Positions 1 through 8,802 of a DNA stretch of 64,000 bases are shown piece after piece. The stretch is taken from positions 124,001 through 188,000 of the forward strand of contig NZ_JAGUCO010000004.1 of NCBI RefSeq assembly GCF_018271995.1. Reading direction: 5' to 3'. The DNA is from Carboxylicivirga linearis (GTDB lineage Bacteria > Bacteroidota > Bacteroidia > Bacteroidales > Marinilabiliaceae). Every line of letters starts with the position of its first letter. Position 1 is the first letter of the stretch. The notes beneath the pieces are model-generated. The model ran no database searches. It was not told where the DNA came from and saw nothing but the letters and a program-made list of their open reading frames with translations. Made by a program: the position numbers and the translations under genes.

Positions 1-55
1 TACTATAAACTACTCAGACCAGATAATAAAAAAGCGTTATAAATTCCTTTACTTC

Positions 56-754
56 TTACATCTCCCCTTCATCGGCAAAACTATAATAGGCTGATTCAGT
101 AATAATAACATGGTCTAAAACAGGAATATCCATAATCTTACCTGCTTCCTTCATTTTTTGAGTTATTTGCCTGTCCATGTCACTGGGTTGTATATTTCCA
201 CTAGGATGGTTATGACATAAGATTATTGATGATGCCAGATTATCAATAGCTGATTTCAGTATCAAGCGAACATCAATAACGGTTCCGGCAATTCCTCCTT
301 GACTGATTTTATAGCGGGTAATAACTTTATTGGATCTATTCAATAATAAAACCCAGAATTCTTCATGAGGAAGATCACCCAAAACAGGCTGAAAAATATC
401 GTATACATCTTTACTTTGGGTAATCTTTATCCGCTGTCTGGGATCTTGTAGTTTTCTACGTCTCCCCAATTCTAAACAAGCAACCACATTTATTGCTTTA
501 GCATCTCCAACACCATGGTAACTCCCTTTTAAATCGGAAACTGTTTTTTTACCCAAATCATTTAAATTGTTATTGCAATCTTTTAGTATTTCCTTAGCAA
601 GATCAACAGCACTTTGCTTAGAACTTCCTGATCCTAATATTATTGCTAAAAGCTCAGCATCCGATAGTGAAGACAATCCCTTTTCGAGCAGTTTTTCACG
701 CGGCCGGTCTTCTAAGGCCCATTCCTTTATACTAAGGTGTTGGTATGGTTTCAT
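56..754 (-). CDS. radC: RadC family protein (JAB/MPN domain)
   Basis: RadC-family protein of 232 residues. An N-terminal helix-hairpin-helix-like part (DAELLAIILGSGS, about residues 30-42) precedes a C-terminal JAB/MPN metalloprotease-like domain with the full JAMM motif: His181, His183 and Asp194 in HNHPSGN...SDMD. The biochemical role of RadC proteins is unsettled; the historical link to DNA repair is weak. I chose the ATG at 754 because an upstream in-frame ATG at 838 would run the reading frame through a Rho-independent terminator (808-836), and because MKPYQHLSIKEW matches the usual RadC start. It lies downstream of the tRNA-Glu/rpsT unit, separated from it by that terminator. Confidence 0.93.
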   Translation of the reverse strand: MKPYQHLSIKEWALEDRPREKLLEKGLSSLSDAELLAIILGSGSSKQSAVDLAKEILKDCNNNLNDLGKKTVSDLKGSYHGVGDAKAINVVACLELGRRRKLQDPRQRIKITQSKDVYDIFQPVLGDLPHEEFWVLLLNRSNKVITRYKISQGGIAGTVIDVRLILKSAIDNLASSIILCHNHPSGNIQPSDMDRQITQKMKEAGKIMDIPVLDHVIITESAYYSFADEGEM

Positions 755-807
755 CAGAATCTTTTTATCAAGATAATGATGTATTATGAAAATGAAAAAT
801 TTGACAT

Positions 808-836
808 AAAAAAAGCCTTCCATTACAATGGAAGGC
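808..836 (-). terminator. Terminator after tRNA-Glu/rpsT unit
   Basis: Near-perfect hairpin (GCCTTCCATT / AATGGAAGGC) followed on the minus strand by seven T residues. It ends the tRNA-Glu/rpsT/tRNA-Glu transcript and separates it from radC. Confidence 0.85.
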
Positions 837-841
837 ATTAG

Positions 842-913
842 CAGTCCCTAGGAGAATCGAACTCCTGTTTCAAGGATGAAAACCTTGCGTCCTAACCACT
901 AGACGAAGGGACC
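842..913 (-). tRNA. tRNA-Glu (anticodon TTC), distal copy
   Basis: Cloverleaf of 72 nt on the minus strand. The acceptor GGTCCCT pairs with AGGGACT (G1-U72 wobble). The anticodon stem CAAGG/CCTTG holds loop TTTTCAT, giving anticodon TTC. The T-arm contains GTTCGATTC. CCA is not encoded. It is identical to the copy at 1216-1287, and both flank rpsT in one transcription unit. Confidence 0.97.
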
Positions 914-926
914 TTAGAAGCTTTGA

Positions 927-1178
927 TTAAAGCTTGTTCACATGGCTAGCTAATTTTGACTTTAAATTAGCAGCTTTATTTTTGTGAATAATGTTTCTTT
1001 TCGCCAATTTGTCTAGCATAGAGGTTACTTTAGGAAGCAAGTCCTGAGCAGCTTCTTTCTCAGATGTTCCTCTCAACTCTTTCACTGCATTACGAGTTGT
1101 TTTAGCGTAATATCTGTTGTGAAGTCTTCTCTTCTCTATCTGACGTATTCTCTTTTTTGCTGATTGATGATTTGCCAT
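927..1178 (-). CDS. rpsT: 30S ribosomal protein S20
   Basis: Ribosomal protein S20 of 83 residues, a 16S rRNA-binding protein of the small-subunit body. It begins [18 protein letters not shown], the standard S20 start, and is rich in Lys and Arg with a helical pattern throughout. A longer in-frame start at 1247 was rejected because it would read into the upstream tRNA-Glu (1216-1287). The gene sits between two identical tRNA-Glu genes, 37 bp from the upstream one and 13 bp from the downstream one, so the mRNA must be released by tRNA processing on both sides. Confidence 0.96.
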   Translation of the reverse strand: MANHQSAKKRIRQIEKRRLHNRYYAKTTRNAVKELRGTSEKEAAQDLLPKVTSMLDKLAKRNIIHKNKAANLKSKLASHVNKL

Positions 1179-1215
1179 CTTACTACAAATAATATTGTTA
1201 AATCTTTTACTTTTG

Positions 1216-1287
1216 CAGTCCCTAGGAGAATCGAACTCCTGTTTCAAGGATGAAAACCTTGCGTCCTAACCACTAGACGAAGGGACC
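1216..1287 (-). tRNA. tRNA-Glu (anticodon TTC), promoter-proximal copy
   Basis: The same 72-nt sequence as the tRNA at 842-913, with anticodon TTC and no encoded CCA. It is the first gene of the unit, about 40 bp downstream of a consensus Bacteroidetes promoter. Confidence 0.97.
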
Positions 1288-1328
1288 TTATTGCGTTTGG
1301 ACTATCATATCTGTCTCAAATGCGGATG

Positions 1329-1359
1329 CAAAGATATAGCAAATTCAATTCCCTCCAAA
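1329..1359 (-). promoter_or_regulatory. Promoter of tRNA-Glu/rpsT unit
   Basis: On the minus strand, TTTG (1356-1359) and TATCTTTG (1329-1336) are separated by 19 bp. This is the Bacteroidetes primary sigma-factor pattern, about 40 bp before the first tRNA. Confidence 0.75.
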
Positions 1360-1471
1360 TATTTTTTCAAAAAAAAATACAAAAAATTTACTCCAAAATG
1401 TTAACATCATTGGTAAATAGCTCAATTACAAATAAAAATATCCGATACAAGACAAATTACTCTTATTTCAC

Positions 1472-1502
1472 TTGCGCATCATTTTAGAAATTTATTACTT
1501 TG
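1472..1502 (+). promoter_or_regulatory. Promoter of metK riboswitch transcript
   Basis: TTG (1472-1474) and TTACTTTG (1495-1502) are separated by 20 bp. Transcription would start just before the SAM-II aptamer, so the aptamer would be the extreme 5' end of the metK mRNA. Confidence 0.6.
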
Positions 1503-1507
1503 TCACT

Positions 1508-1562
1508 CGTGAAAAGTGGAAGGATTTGGCTGATTGCAACCACTCAAAAAAAGTGCTAAAAC
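1508..1562 (+). ncRNA. SAM-II riboswitch upstream of metK
   Basis: It matches the compact SAM-II (metA) aptamer, an H-type pseudoknot that binds S-adenosylmethionine. Stem P1 is AGTGG (1515-1519) with CCACT (1540-1544). Its loop contains GATTTGGC and ends GATTGCAA, as in the family consensus. The pseudoknot pairs TTTGGC (1525-1530) with GCTAAA (1555-1560). The A-rich linker between P1 and the GCTAAAAC tail is also typical. SAM-II elements usually control methionine/SAM genes by hiding the translation start. Here it lies 94 bp before the metK ATG, which is rather far for direct occlusion. Identification is by eye; a covariance-model search was not run. Confidence 0.88.
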
Positions 1563-1655
1563 GCATACATTCGTTTTAAACTTCCTTTTTCACATATCAT
1601 TTTTAAGTAATAACAATATGCAACTCATAGAAGTTGTTGTAATAGTGTATTTGAT

Positions 1656-2903
1656 ATGGGATATTTATTTACATCCGAATCGGTTTCGGAAGGTCATCCG
1701 GACAAAGTAGCTGATCAGATTTCTGATGCAATTCTTGATGAATTGCTTCGACAGGATCCTGAATCCAAAGTTGCTTGTGAAACATTAGTTACCACGGGTC
1801 TTGTTGTACTTAGTGGTGAAGTAAAAACACAAGGTTTTGTTCCTACTCAAAATGTAGCTCGCCGTGTTATTGAAAGAATTGGCTATACAGATGCTGCTTA
1901 TATGTTTGATTCAGGATCGTGTGGTGTTATCTCGGCTATACATGAGCAATCACCAGATATTAACAGAGGGGTGGAACGAGAAAGTGAAGATGAACAAGGT
2001 GCCGGCGATCAGGGAATGATGTTTGGTTATGCCTGTAAAGATACCGAAGACTACCTTCCACTTCCTTTATATTTATCTCATATATTATTAAAGGAGTTGG
2101 CAGCTATTCGTCGCGAAGAAAAAGAAATGACTTATTTGCGTCCAGACTCAAAAAGTCAGGTAACCATTGAGTATGATTCGAATAACAAGCCTTTAAAAGT
2201 ACATACTATTGTTGTTTCAACGCAGCATGATGAGTTTGATGAAGATGAGGCTATGCTTTCTAAAATTAAGGAAGACGTTCAAAATATATTAATAACCAGA
2301 GTTAAAGCCATCTTACCTGAAGATCAACAACACCTGTTTAATGATTATATTTTACATGTTAATCCTACAGGTAAGTTCGTAATTGGAGGTCCTCATGGAG
2401 ATACTGGTCTTACTGGACGTAAAATAATTGTTGATACATACGGTGGTAAAGGAGCTCATGGTGGAGGTGCCTTTAGTGGTAAAGACAGTTCTAAGGTTGA
2501 CCGCTCAGCCGCATATGCAACCCGTCATATTGCCAAGAACCTTGTGGCTGCGGGTGTAGCTGATGAGATTTTAGTACAAGTAGCATACGCTATTGGTGTA
2601 GCTAAGCCTGTTGGTTTATACATTAATACATATAGAACAGCTAAGGTAAACCTAACAGATGGACAGATTGCTGAAAAAGTGGAGGGTATTTTTGACATGC
2701 GTCCAAGCGCCATTGTAAAACGTTTTGGTTTGAAGAATCCAATTTTTGAACCAACAGCAGCTTATGGTCATGTAGGTCGTACACCATATAAAGATGAAGT
2801 AGAATTTATCGAAAATGGTCAGAAACTAATGAAGGAAGTAGAATTCTTTACTTGGGAAAAACTTGACTATGTCAATAAAGTAAAAGAGGTATTTAGCCTT
2901 TAA
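1656..2903 (+). CDS. metK: S-adenosylmethionine synthetase
   Basis: Methionine adenosyltransferase of 415 residues; makes SAM from methionine and ATP in the cytosol. Visible signatures are SEGHPDK (His14 region), the [12 protein letters not shown] loop near residue 115 and [21 protein letters not shown]-type active-site segment near residues 245-265. It is somewhat longer than the E. coli enzyme (384), which is usual in Bacteroidetes. It stands alone between its SAM-II leader and a strong terminator, so it is expected to be feedback-regulated by its own product. Confidence 0.98.
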   Translation: MGYLFTSESVSEGHPDKVADQISDAILDELLRQDPESKVACETLVTTGLVVLSGEVKTQGFVPTQNVARRVIERIGYTDAAYMFDSGSCGVISAIHEQSPDINRGVERESEDEQGAGDQGMMFGYACKDTEDYLPLPLYLSHILLKELAAIRREEKEMTYLRPDSKSQVTIEYDSNNKPLKVHTIVVSTQHDEFDEDEAMLSKIKEDVQNILITRVKAILPEDQQHLFNDYILHVNPTGKFVIGGPHGDTGLTGRKIIVDTYGGKGAHGGGAFSGKDSSKVDRSAAYATRHIAKNLVAAGVADEILVQVAYAIGVAKPVGLYINTYRTAKVNLTDGQIAEKVEGIFDMRPSAIVKRFGLKNPIFEPTAAYGHVGRTPYKDEVEFIENGQKLMKEVEFFTWEKLDYVNKVKEVFSL

Positions 2904-2924
2904 AATTAATAAGCAACATTATAC

Positions 2925-2955
2925 AAAGGGGACTATTAGGTCCCCTTTTCTTTTG
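2925..2955 (+). terminator. metK terminator
   Basis: Stem AAAGGGGAC/GTCCCCTTT with a 6-nt loop, followed by a T-rich tract. Confidence 0.9.
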
Positions 2956-2992
2956 CATACATCACCACAAACACACCTCTTATCAAGTTCAA

Positions 2993-3040
2993 TTTGAAGA
3001 CATTCTGCCTTTTATTACCTTCGAATCCAACCAGAATGTC
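2993..3040 (+). promoter_or_regulatory. Promoter of the polysaccharide operon with embedded inverted repeat
   Basis: TTTG (2993-2996) is followed after 19 bp by TACCTTCG (3016-3023), one mismatch from TAnnTTTG. A perfect 9-bp inverted repeat, GACATTCTG (2999-3007) and CAGAATGTC (3032-3040), brackets the -7 box. Arm starts are 33 bp apart, about three helical turns. This could be an operator; the regulator is unknown. Confidence 0.5.
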
Positions 3041-3045
3041 AAATA

Positions 3046-4683
3046 ATGAGAAAGTCCATTTTAGCCATATTCCTTTCATTATCGATTACATTAATAAAGA
3101 GTCAGGATATCCCATATCATATAAGTAATGAAACCGTTTACGATTTCATTGATGAATTAGCCAACAAAGGACTAATCGATATTAATTCATGCATCAAACC
3201 TTACAATCGCCAACAAATTGCTAATTGGCTTGTAAGTTGCGACCAGAACACAGCTTTAACACCGAGGCAACAAAAAGAACTTACATTTTATCTAAAAGAC
3301 TTTAATAAGGAGCTACAAACTGGAAAATCATTTGATAAGCGTTGGGATCTTTTCTATCATAGCGACTCTCTCTTTAAACTTACAATCAATCCTATTATTG
3401 GCGGGCAATTTTTTAACAATAGCAATAAAACGGTGTACCACAGATGGGGAGGTGCTGAATTTTATGGCTCCATTGGTGACCATGTTGCAATTTATGGTAG
3501 CCTTAGAGACAATTATGAATCACAATTTTTAGGCGGTCCTGGATACATTACCCAAAGGCCTGGTGCAGTATACAAGGGAGACAATGACGATAAAGACTAC
3601 TCCGAGACCCGGGGTGGCATTGTTTATTCTTGGAAATGGGGAAGTGTTGGCTTACACAAAGATCATTTTCAATGGGGAAATAACTATAGTCAATCAACCA
3701 TCTTTTCTGGTAGAACACCTTCTTACGGATACATTTCATTTAAAATGTCACCTACAAAATGGTTTGACTTTAATTACATACATGGCTGGTTGATAAGTGA
3801 GGTAATTGATAGTTCAAGAACGTACCCAGTTTTCAATGGGGAACGAGAAGCCTTTACAAATAAATTTATTGCGGCCAACATGTTTACTGTTCGCCCCTGG
3901 AAAAAGTTCAATATCTCATTTGGTAATTCAATAGTCTACAGCGATGTAAATTTCAACCCCACTTTTGCTGTACCCTTTCTTTTCTATAAATCGGCCGACC
4001 ATACATATAACTCGTGGGATAATTGGGTTGGACAAAATGCACAAATGTTTATCGACATCAATAGTCGGCAGATAAAAAAACTTCATTTATACACCAGTCT
4101 TTTTATTGACGAGATCAGCATAAATAACATGTTTAAAAAAGATGAGCAATCGAACGATATAGCTTGGAAAATTGGAACCAGAGTAACAGATCTGTTTCCC
4201 AACACTTCCATTACTGCAGAATATACTATTACCAGGCCATTAGTTTATCAACACTTTGTACCTTCCCTAACATACATGAGCAATCAATATTCATTAGGAA
4301 GTTATACTCTTGATAATTCAGATGAACTCTTCTTGATGATCAAATTTAAGCCAATGAGAGGTTTGGATCTTACGGCCAACTATACCTATATCAGAAAAGG
4401 GAAAGATTATCAACATATTTTTGATGACAATGAAATGGACTTACATCCTGAGATTAATCAGGATCAGGAAGAAATTAGAAGAGGATTACCTTTCATGAAT
4501 GAAGTACGATATAAAAATACTAATTTTACCCTCAAAGGCCGTTATCAGATTATAAATGATGGATATGTTTTTGTTGAATATCAACAAAATTCATACAGTG
4601 GACCTGACAAAGAAAAGTACATTAACCCCTATTTCTTAGCAGGTAATCAAATCGTTTCAATAGGTATGAACTTCGGCTTTTAA
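3046..4683 (+). CDS. Wzi-like capsule assembly outer-membrane protein
   Basis: 545-residue protein with an N-terminal signal peptide (cleavage likely after residue 19) and a Tyr/Trp/Asn-rich body with alternating hydrophobic residues, typical of an outer-membrane beta-barrel. The pattern (WGGAEFYGSIGDHVAIYGSLRD, then HKDHFQWGNN, then the C-terminal strand ending in Phe) is that of the Wzi/capsule-assembly family, which anchors or organises polysaccharide on the cell surface. It is the first gene of an operon with four nucleotide-sugar enzymes, 30 bp before the aminotransferase, which supports a role in displaying the product glycan. Family confidence is good; the substrate is inferred. Confidence 0.8.
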   Translation: MRKSILAIFLSLSITLIKSQDIPYHISNETVYDFIDELANKGLIDINSCIKPYNRQQIANWLVSCDQNTALTPRQQKELTFYLKDFNKELQTGKSFDKRWDLFYHSDSLFKLTINPIIGGQFFNNSNKTVYHRWGGAEFYGSIGDHVAIYGSLRDNYESQFLGGPGYITQRPGAVYKGDNDDKDYSETRGGIVYSWKWGSVGLHKDHFQWGNNYSQSTIFSGRTPSYGYISFKMSPTKWFDFNYIHGWLISEVIDSSRTYPVFNGEREAFTNKFIAANMFTVRPWKKFNISFGNSIVYSDVNFNPTFAVPFLFYKSADHTYNSWDNWVGQNAQMFIDINSRQIKKLHLYTSLFIDEISINNMFKKDEQSNDIAWKIGTRVTDLFPNTSITAEYTITRPLVYQHFVPSLTYMSNQYSLGSYTLDNSDELFLMIKFKPMRGLDLTANYTYIRKGKDYQHIFDDNEMDLHPEINQDQEEIRRGLPFMNEVRYKNTNFTLKGRYQIINDGYVFVEYQQNSYSGPDKEKYINPYFLAGNQIVSIGMNFGF

Positions 4684-4713
4684 AATATTTAAACCGCACC
4701 AAAGGAAGACAGA

Positions 4714-5844
4714 ATGAAACAACATAGAATGGTAGACCTGCAAAGTCAATATAAAAGACTAAAAAGCGAAATTGACGATGCTATGGCCAATGTATTAGAA
4801 CAAACTAATTTTATCAATGGTCCTGCCGTAAAATCATTTCAATCAAATCTTGAAGAATACCTGAATGTAAAACATGTAATACCTTGCGGCAACGGAACAG
4901 ACGCCTTGCAAATTGCTTTAATGGCTTTGGACCTTCAGCCTGGCGATGAAGTAATAACATCAACATTTACATTTATTGCCACCGTTGAAGTGATTGCATT
5001 ATTAAAATTAAAACCTGTTTTGGTTGATGTTGATCCCGATACATTCACCTTGATTCCTGAAGAGATTGAAAAGTCCATCACCTCCAAAACACAAGCTATC
5101 ATTCCAGTACATCTGTTCGGACAAGGAGCCGAGATGAATGCCATCATGCCAATTGCCCAAAAATATAACCTTAGTGTGGTGGAAGATACTGCTCAAGCTA
5201 TTGGTTGCGATTATAAGTTCAATTCCACGATAACAAAACTAGGTACCATTGGTGATATTGGTTGTACATCGTTTTTCCCATCAAAAAACCTTGGCTGTTT
5301 TGGTGATGGCGGAGCATGCTTTACCAACAATGATGCATTGGCTGAGAAAATGCGCATGATTGTTAATCATGGCTCTAAGAAAAAATACTATCATCAGATT
5401 ATAGGTATTAACTCAAGACTCGACACTTTGCAGGCTGCTATATTAGATACCAAGCTAAAGCATCTGGATAACTTTAACCAAAGAAGACAAAAAGCTGCAA
5501 GTTGGTATGATCAGGAACTAAAAAACATTGAAGATTTACAAATACCATCCAAATCTTCTAAATCAGATCATATCTTTCATCAATACACTTTAAAAGTAAA
5601 AGATGGGAAAAGAGATGAATTACAAAGCTATCTGAAAGAAAATAATATTCCATCAATGGTATATTATCCGGTGCCATTGCACGAGCAAGAGGCTTTTACT
5701 GAGTATCAGGATAAAGATATCAGCTTAGCTAATTCCGAAACATTAAGCTCTGAAGTACTATCTTTACCCATGCACACCGAGCTAACAGAAGAACAATTAA
5801 AGGATATCACCACTACCATTAAACGCTTTTTTAATCATGAATAG
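4714..5844 (+). CDS. wbpE: DegT/DnrJ/EryC1 sugar aminotransferase (WbpE-like)
   Basis: PLP-dependent sugar aminotransferase of 376 residues. The PLP lysine is Lys191 in [14 protein letters not shown], with Asp158 in VVEDTAQ contacting the cofactor nitrogen and a GTDAL phosphate loop near residue 61. Given its neighbours it probably converts UDP-3-keto-GlcNAcA to UDP-3-amino-GlcNAcA using glutamate, as WbpE/WlbC do. Its last 8 bp overlap the downstream acetyltransferase, indicating translational coupling. The fold is certain; the substrate is inferred from the complete pathway set. Confidence 0.88.
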   Translation: MKQHRMVDLQSQYKRLKSEIDDAMANVLEQTNFINGPAVKSFQSNLEEYLNVKHVIPCGNGTDALQIALMALDLQPGDEVITSTFTFIATVEVIALLKLKPVLVDVDPDTFTLIPEEIEKSITSKTQAIIPVHLFGQGAEMNAIMPIAQKYNLSVVEDTAQAIGCDYKFNSTITKLGTIGDIGCTSFFPSKNLGCFGDGGACFTNNDALAEKMRMIVNHGSKKKYYHQIIGINSRLDTLQAAILDTKLKHLDNFNQRRQKAASWYDQELKNIEDLQIPSKSSKSDHIFHQYTLKVKDGKRDELQSYLKENNIPSMVYYPVPLHEQEAFTEYQDKDISLANSETLSSEVLSLPMHTELTEEQLKDITTTIKRFFNHE

Positions 5845-6421
5845 CAAGAGTTATTTCGCCCACGAAACAGCCGTAATTGACGATCCATGTATTATTGGTG
5901 ATGGAGTTAAAATATGGCACTTCTCACACATCATGCCTTACTGCATTATTGGTGATAACTGCAACATTGGCCAAAATGTAGTCATCTCACCCGATGTGGA
6001 ACTGGGCAAAAATGTTAAAGTGCAAAACAATGTTTCTATTTATACCGGCGTTATATGTGAAGATGATGTATTTTTGGGTCCGTCAATGGTGTTTACCAAT
6101 GTCATCAATCCACGAAGTGCCATTAACAGAAGAGGCGATTATCAAAAAACAACTGTTAAAAAAGGAGCTACCATAGGCGCCAATGCTACTGTGGTTTGTG
6201 GTCACGACATTGGCGAATATGCTTTTATTGGCGCTGGAGCTGTGGTAACTAAAAACATTCCGGCTTATGCTTTGGTTGTGGGTAATCCATCAAAACAGAT
6301 TGGCTGGATGAGTGAGTATGGACATCAACTCGAATTTAATGATGAAAATATAGCCATTTGCCCCGAAAGTAATGAGAAATATTTACTGGAGCATAACAAC
6401 GTAAGAAAGTTAACTAAATAG
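5837..6421 (+). CDS. wbpD: Hexapeptide-repeat N-acetyltransferase (WbpD-like)
   Basis: Acyltransferase of 194 residues with left-handed beta-helix hexapeptide repeats (for example [31 protein letters not shown]). This is the size and pattern of WbpD/WlbB, which acetylate the 3-amino group of UDP-2-acetamido-3-amino-2,3-dideoxy-glucuronate using acetyl-CoA. Segments [19 protein letters not shown] and [16 protein letters not shown] are characteristic of this subgroup. It overlaps the aminotransferase by 8 bp and touches the next gene. Confidence 0.88.
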   Translation: MNSKSYFAHETAVIDDPCIIGDGVKIWHFSHIMPYCIIGDNCNIGQNVVISPDVELGKNVKVQNNVSIYTGVICEDDVFLGPSMVFTNVINPRSAINRRGDYQKTTVKKGATIGANATVVCGHDIGEYAFIGAGAVVTKNIPAYALVVGNPSKQIGWMSEYGHQLEFNDENIAICPESNEKYLLEHNNVRKLTK

Positions 6422-7447
6422 ATGAGTACAAATCAAAAGATAAAATTTGCTGTAATTGGCCTTGGACATATTGGCAAGCGTCATTGCGAAATGATAAAAC
6501 GTAATAGCGGAGCCGAATTAGTAGCTATTTGCGACATTAAAAAACAAGAAGAACTAAATTGGGATAGCGATTTACCATATTATCATTCAGTCAATGATTT
6601 ATTAACCAATCACCCAGAAGTAGATGTTGTTAATATATGCACACCCAATGGATTACATGCCAAACAAGCCATCGAAGCTTTAGAAGCAAAAAAACACATA
6701 GTGGTAGAAAAACCAATGGCATTGAATAAGACAGATGCTGAAAAAGTAATTTTTAAAGCTTTGCAAATGTCAAAGCAGGTATTTGCCGTAATGCAAAACC
6801 GTTACTCGCCACCAAGTGTTTGGTTGAAAGAAATGGTAGAAGAAAAACGCTTGGGAGATATCTTTATGGTTCAGCTCAATTGTTACTGGAACCGCGATGA
6901 TCGCTATTACAGTAACGGTAATTGGCATGGCAATAAAGAGCTTGATGGAGGAACTTTATTCACCCAGTTCTCTCACTTCATTGATATTATGTACTGGCTA
7001 TTTGGCGATATAACCAATATCAATGGCAACTTTAAAGATTTTGCTCATCAACACTCCACCGATTTCGAAGACAGCGGCTTTGTAACCTTTGATTTTATTA
7101 ATGGTGGCACTGGAAGCCTTAATTACAGCACTGCTGTATGGGATAAAAACCTGGAAAGCAGCATTACCATTATCGGAAACCAGGGTACTGTTAAAGTTTC
7201 GGGTCAGTATATGAACGAGGTAGTTGAATGTCATGTCAAAGATTATGAAATGCCGGTTTTGGCTGAATCCAATCCTCCAAACGACTACGGACCTTATAAA
7301 GGATCGGCCGCCAACCATCATTATATTATTGATAATGTTGTAGAAGTGTTAAAAGGAAATACAACCATTACTACTAATGCCTTAGAAGGGCTAAAAGTAG
7401 TTGAAATGATTGAAAGAATTTACCAAAATAAACCTAGTAACTTATAA
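6422..7447 (+). CDS. wbpB: Gfo/Idh/MocA oxidoreductase (WbpB-like 3-dehydrogenase)
   Basis: NAD-dependent oxidoreductase of 341 residues. A Rossmann GLGHIGKR motif lies at residues 13-20 and the Gfo/Idh/MocA signature EKPMAL carries Lys97. The C-terminal alpha/beta domain holds the ELDGGTLFTQFSHFIDI segment that lines the sugar pocket. In WbpB/WlbA this enzyme oxidises C3 of UDP-GlcNAcA, producing the ketone used by the aminotransferase. The gene starts on the base after the acetyltransferase stop codon. The assignment rests on family plus operon; Gfo/Idh proteins vary widely in substrate. Confidence 0.88.
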   Translation: MSTNQKIKFAVIGLGHIGKRHCEMIKRNSGAELVAICDIKKQEELNWDSDLPYYHSVNDLLTNHPEVDVVNICTPNGLHAKQAIEALEAKKHIVVEKPMALNKTDAEKVIFKALQMSKQVFAVMQNRYSPPSVWLKEMVEEKRLGDIFMVQLNCYWNRDDRYYSNGNWHGNKELDGGTLFTQFSHFIDIMYWLFGDITNINGNFKDFAHQHSTDFEDSGFVTFDFINGGTGSLNYSTAVWDKNLESSITIIGNQGTVKVSGQYMNEVVECHVKDYEMPVLAESNPPNDYGPYKGSAANHHYIIDNVVEVLKGNTTITTNALEGLKVVEMIERIYQNKPSNL

Positions 7448-7450
7448 ATC

Positions 7451-8740
7451 ATGTTAGAAAAATTACTCAAAAAGGAAATCAAATTATCCGTTGTGGGACT
7501 TGGCTACGTAGGCTTACCAATTGCTTTAGAATTTGCAAGAAAAATGTCAGTTATTGGATTTGACATCAAAGAAGAACGAGTTGATTTGATGCGCAAAAAC
7601 ATTGATCCAAGTGATGAATTGGAAAGTTCAGCTTTTGATGGATGCGATATTACTTTCACCAGTAAGCCTGAAGATTTAAAGCAAGCCAACTTCCATGTGG
7701 TAGCAGTACCTACTCCTATCAACCAACATAACCTACCTGACCTGAAGCCACTTTTAGGAGCTACCAAAACAGTAGGTAAAGCATTAAAAAAAGGTGACTA
7801 TGTTGTGTTTGAGTCAACTGTCTATCCAGGTTGTACCGAAGACGATTGTGTTCCTATACTGGAAGCGGAATCAGGACTTAAGTTTAACGAAGACTTTAAG
7901 GTTGGTTACAGTCCCGAACGTATTAATCCGGGAGATAAAGAACATACCCTAACAAAGATATTAAAGATCGTTTCGGGTAGTGATACTGAGTCGGCAGAGG
8001 TTATTGAAGCAGTTTATGCCAGCATTATTAAAGCAGGAATCCATAAAGCTAGTTCAATAAAAGTAGCAGAAGCAGCCAAAATTATCGAAAACACTCAGCG
8101 AGATGTAAACATCGCTTTAATGAATGAACTTTCGTTGATTTTCGACCGAATGAATATCAATACTTTTGAAGTATTGGAAGCTGCCGGAACGAAATGGAAT
8201 TTCCTGAAATTCTTCCCTGGTCTGGTTGGAGGTCATTGTATTGGAGTTGATCCATACTACCTAACCTATAAAGCCAACGAACTGGGTTATCACTCAAAAA
8301 TAATTACCGGAGGAAGAACCATTAATGACTCAATGGGTGGTTATGTTGCCAAAACCATTGTAAAAAAGATGATTTCCAACGGCAATAAAATCAACGGAGC
8401 CAAAGTTCTGGTAATGGGTGCTACCTTTAAAGAGAATGTAAGTGATATAAGAAATTCGAAGGTGGCTGATGTTGTTAATGAACTAAAGTCATTTAGTGTA
8501 CATGTGGATGTGATTGACCCACATGCTTCTTCTGATGAGTTGATGCATGAATATGGTTATGGATTAATTGATGAAATTAAGGAAAAATACAATGGTATTA
8601 TTGTAGCTGTTAACCATACTGAATATGTAAAACTTGATGAAGCCTATTTTAAATCTATTATGGTTGATGAAGGTGTTTTTGTTGACATTAAAGGTATTTA
8701 TAGAGGAAAAATAAATAACCTTACATACTGGAGTTTGTAA
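7451..8740 (+). CDS. wbpA: UDP-N-acetylhexosamine 6-dehydrogenase (WbpA/TviB-like)
   Basis: Nucleotide-sugar dehydrogenase of 429 residues that oxidises C6 of a UDP-N-acetylhexosamine to the uronate in two NAD-dependent steps. It shows the Rossmann GLGYVGLP motif (17-24), the GYSPERINPGD segment, and the catalytic cysteine Cys263 in GGHCIGVDPYY. It resembles the WbpA/TviB group (UDP-GlcNAc) more than UDP-glucose dehydrogenase. With WbpB, WbpE and WbpD it completes a route from UDP-GlcNAc to UDP-GlcNAc3NAcA. A WecC-type specificity for UDP-ManNAc cannot be excluded. It is the last gene of the operon. Confidence 0.9.
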   Translation: MLEKLLKKEIKLSVVGLGYVGLPIALEFARKMSVIGFDIKEERVDLMRKNIDPSDELESSAFDGCDITFTSKPEDLKQANFHVVAVPTPINQHNLPDLKPLLGATKTVGKALKKGDYVVFESTVYPGCTEDDCVPILEAESGLKFNEDFKVGYSPERINPGDKEHTLTKILKIVSGSDTESAEVIEAVYASIIKAGIHKASSIKVAEAAKIIENTQRDVNIALMNELSLIFDRMNINTFEVLEAAGTKWNFLKFFPGLVGGHCIGVDPYYLTYKANELGYHSKIITGGRTINDSMGGYVAKTIVKKMISNGNKINGAKVLVMGATFKENVSDIRNSKVADVVNELKSFSVHVDVIDPHASSDELMHEYGYGLIDEIKEKYNGIIVAVNHTEYVKLDEAYFKSIMVDEGVFVDIKGIYRGKINNLTYWSL

Positions 8741-8759
8741 TATACAATATTTAAAAATA

Positions 8760-8795
8760 AAAGCCGGATAGTTAAAAAGATTATCCGGCTTTCTT
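8760..8795. terminator. Bidirectional terminator between convergent genes
   Basis: 11-bp stem AAAGCCGGATA/TATCCGGCTTT with an 11-nt loop. It serves the polysaccharide operon (+) and probably the C1 peptidase gene (-). Confidence 0.85.
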
Positions 8796-8802
8796 ATAAT
8801 AA

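Noticed and set aside
755-838. Longer RadC start at 838
   Set aside because: It would translate through the terminator hairpin at 808-836, and the family start MKPYQHLS is at 754.
2999-3040. Inverted repeat at the polysaccharide promoter as a phase-variable invertible promoter
   Set aside because: The invertible segment would be only about 24 bp, the -33 box lies outside it, and no invertase gene is nearby. An operator is more likely.
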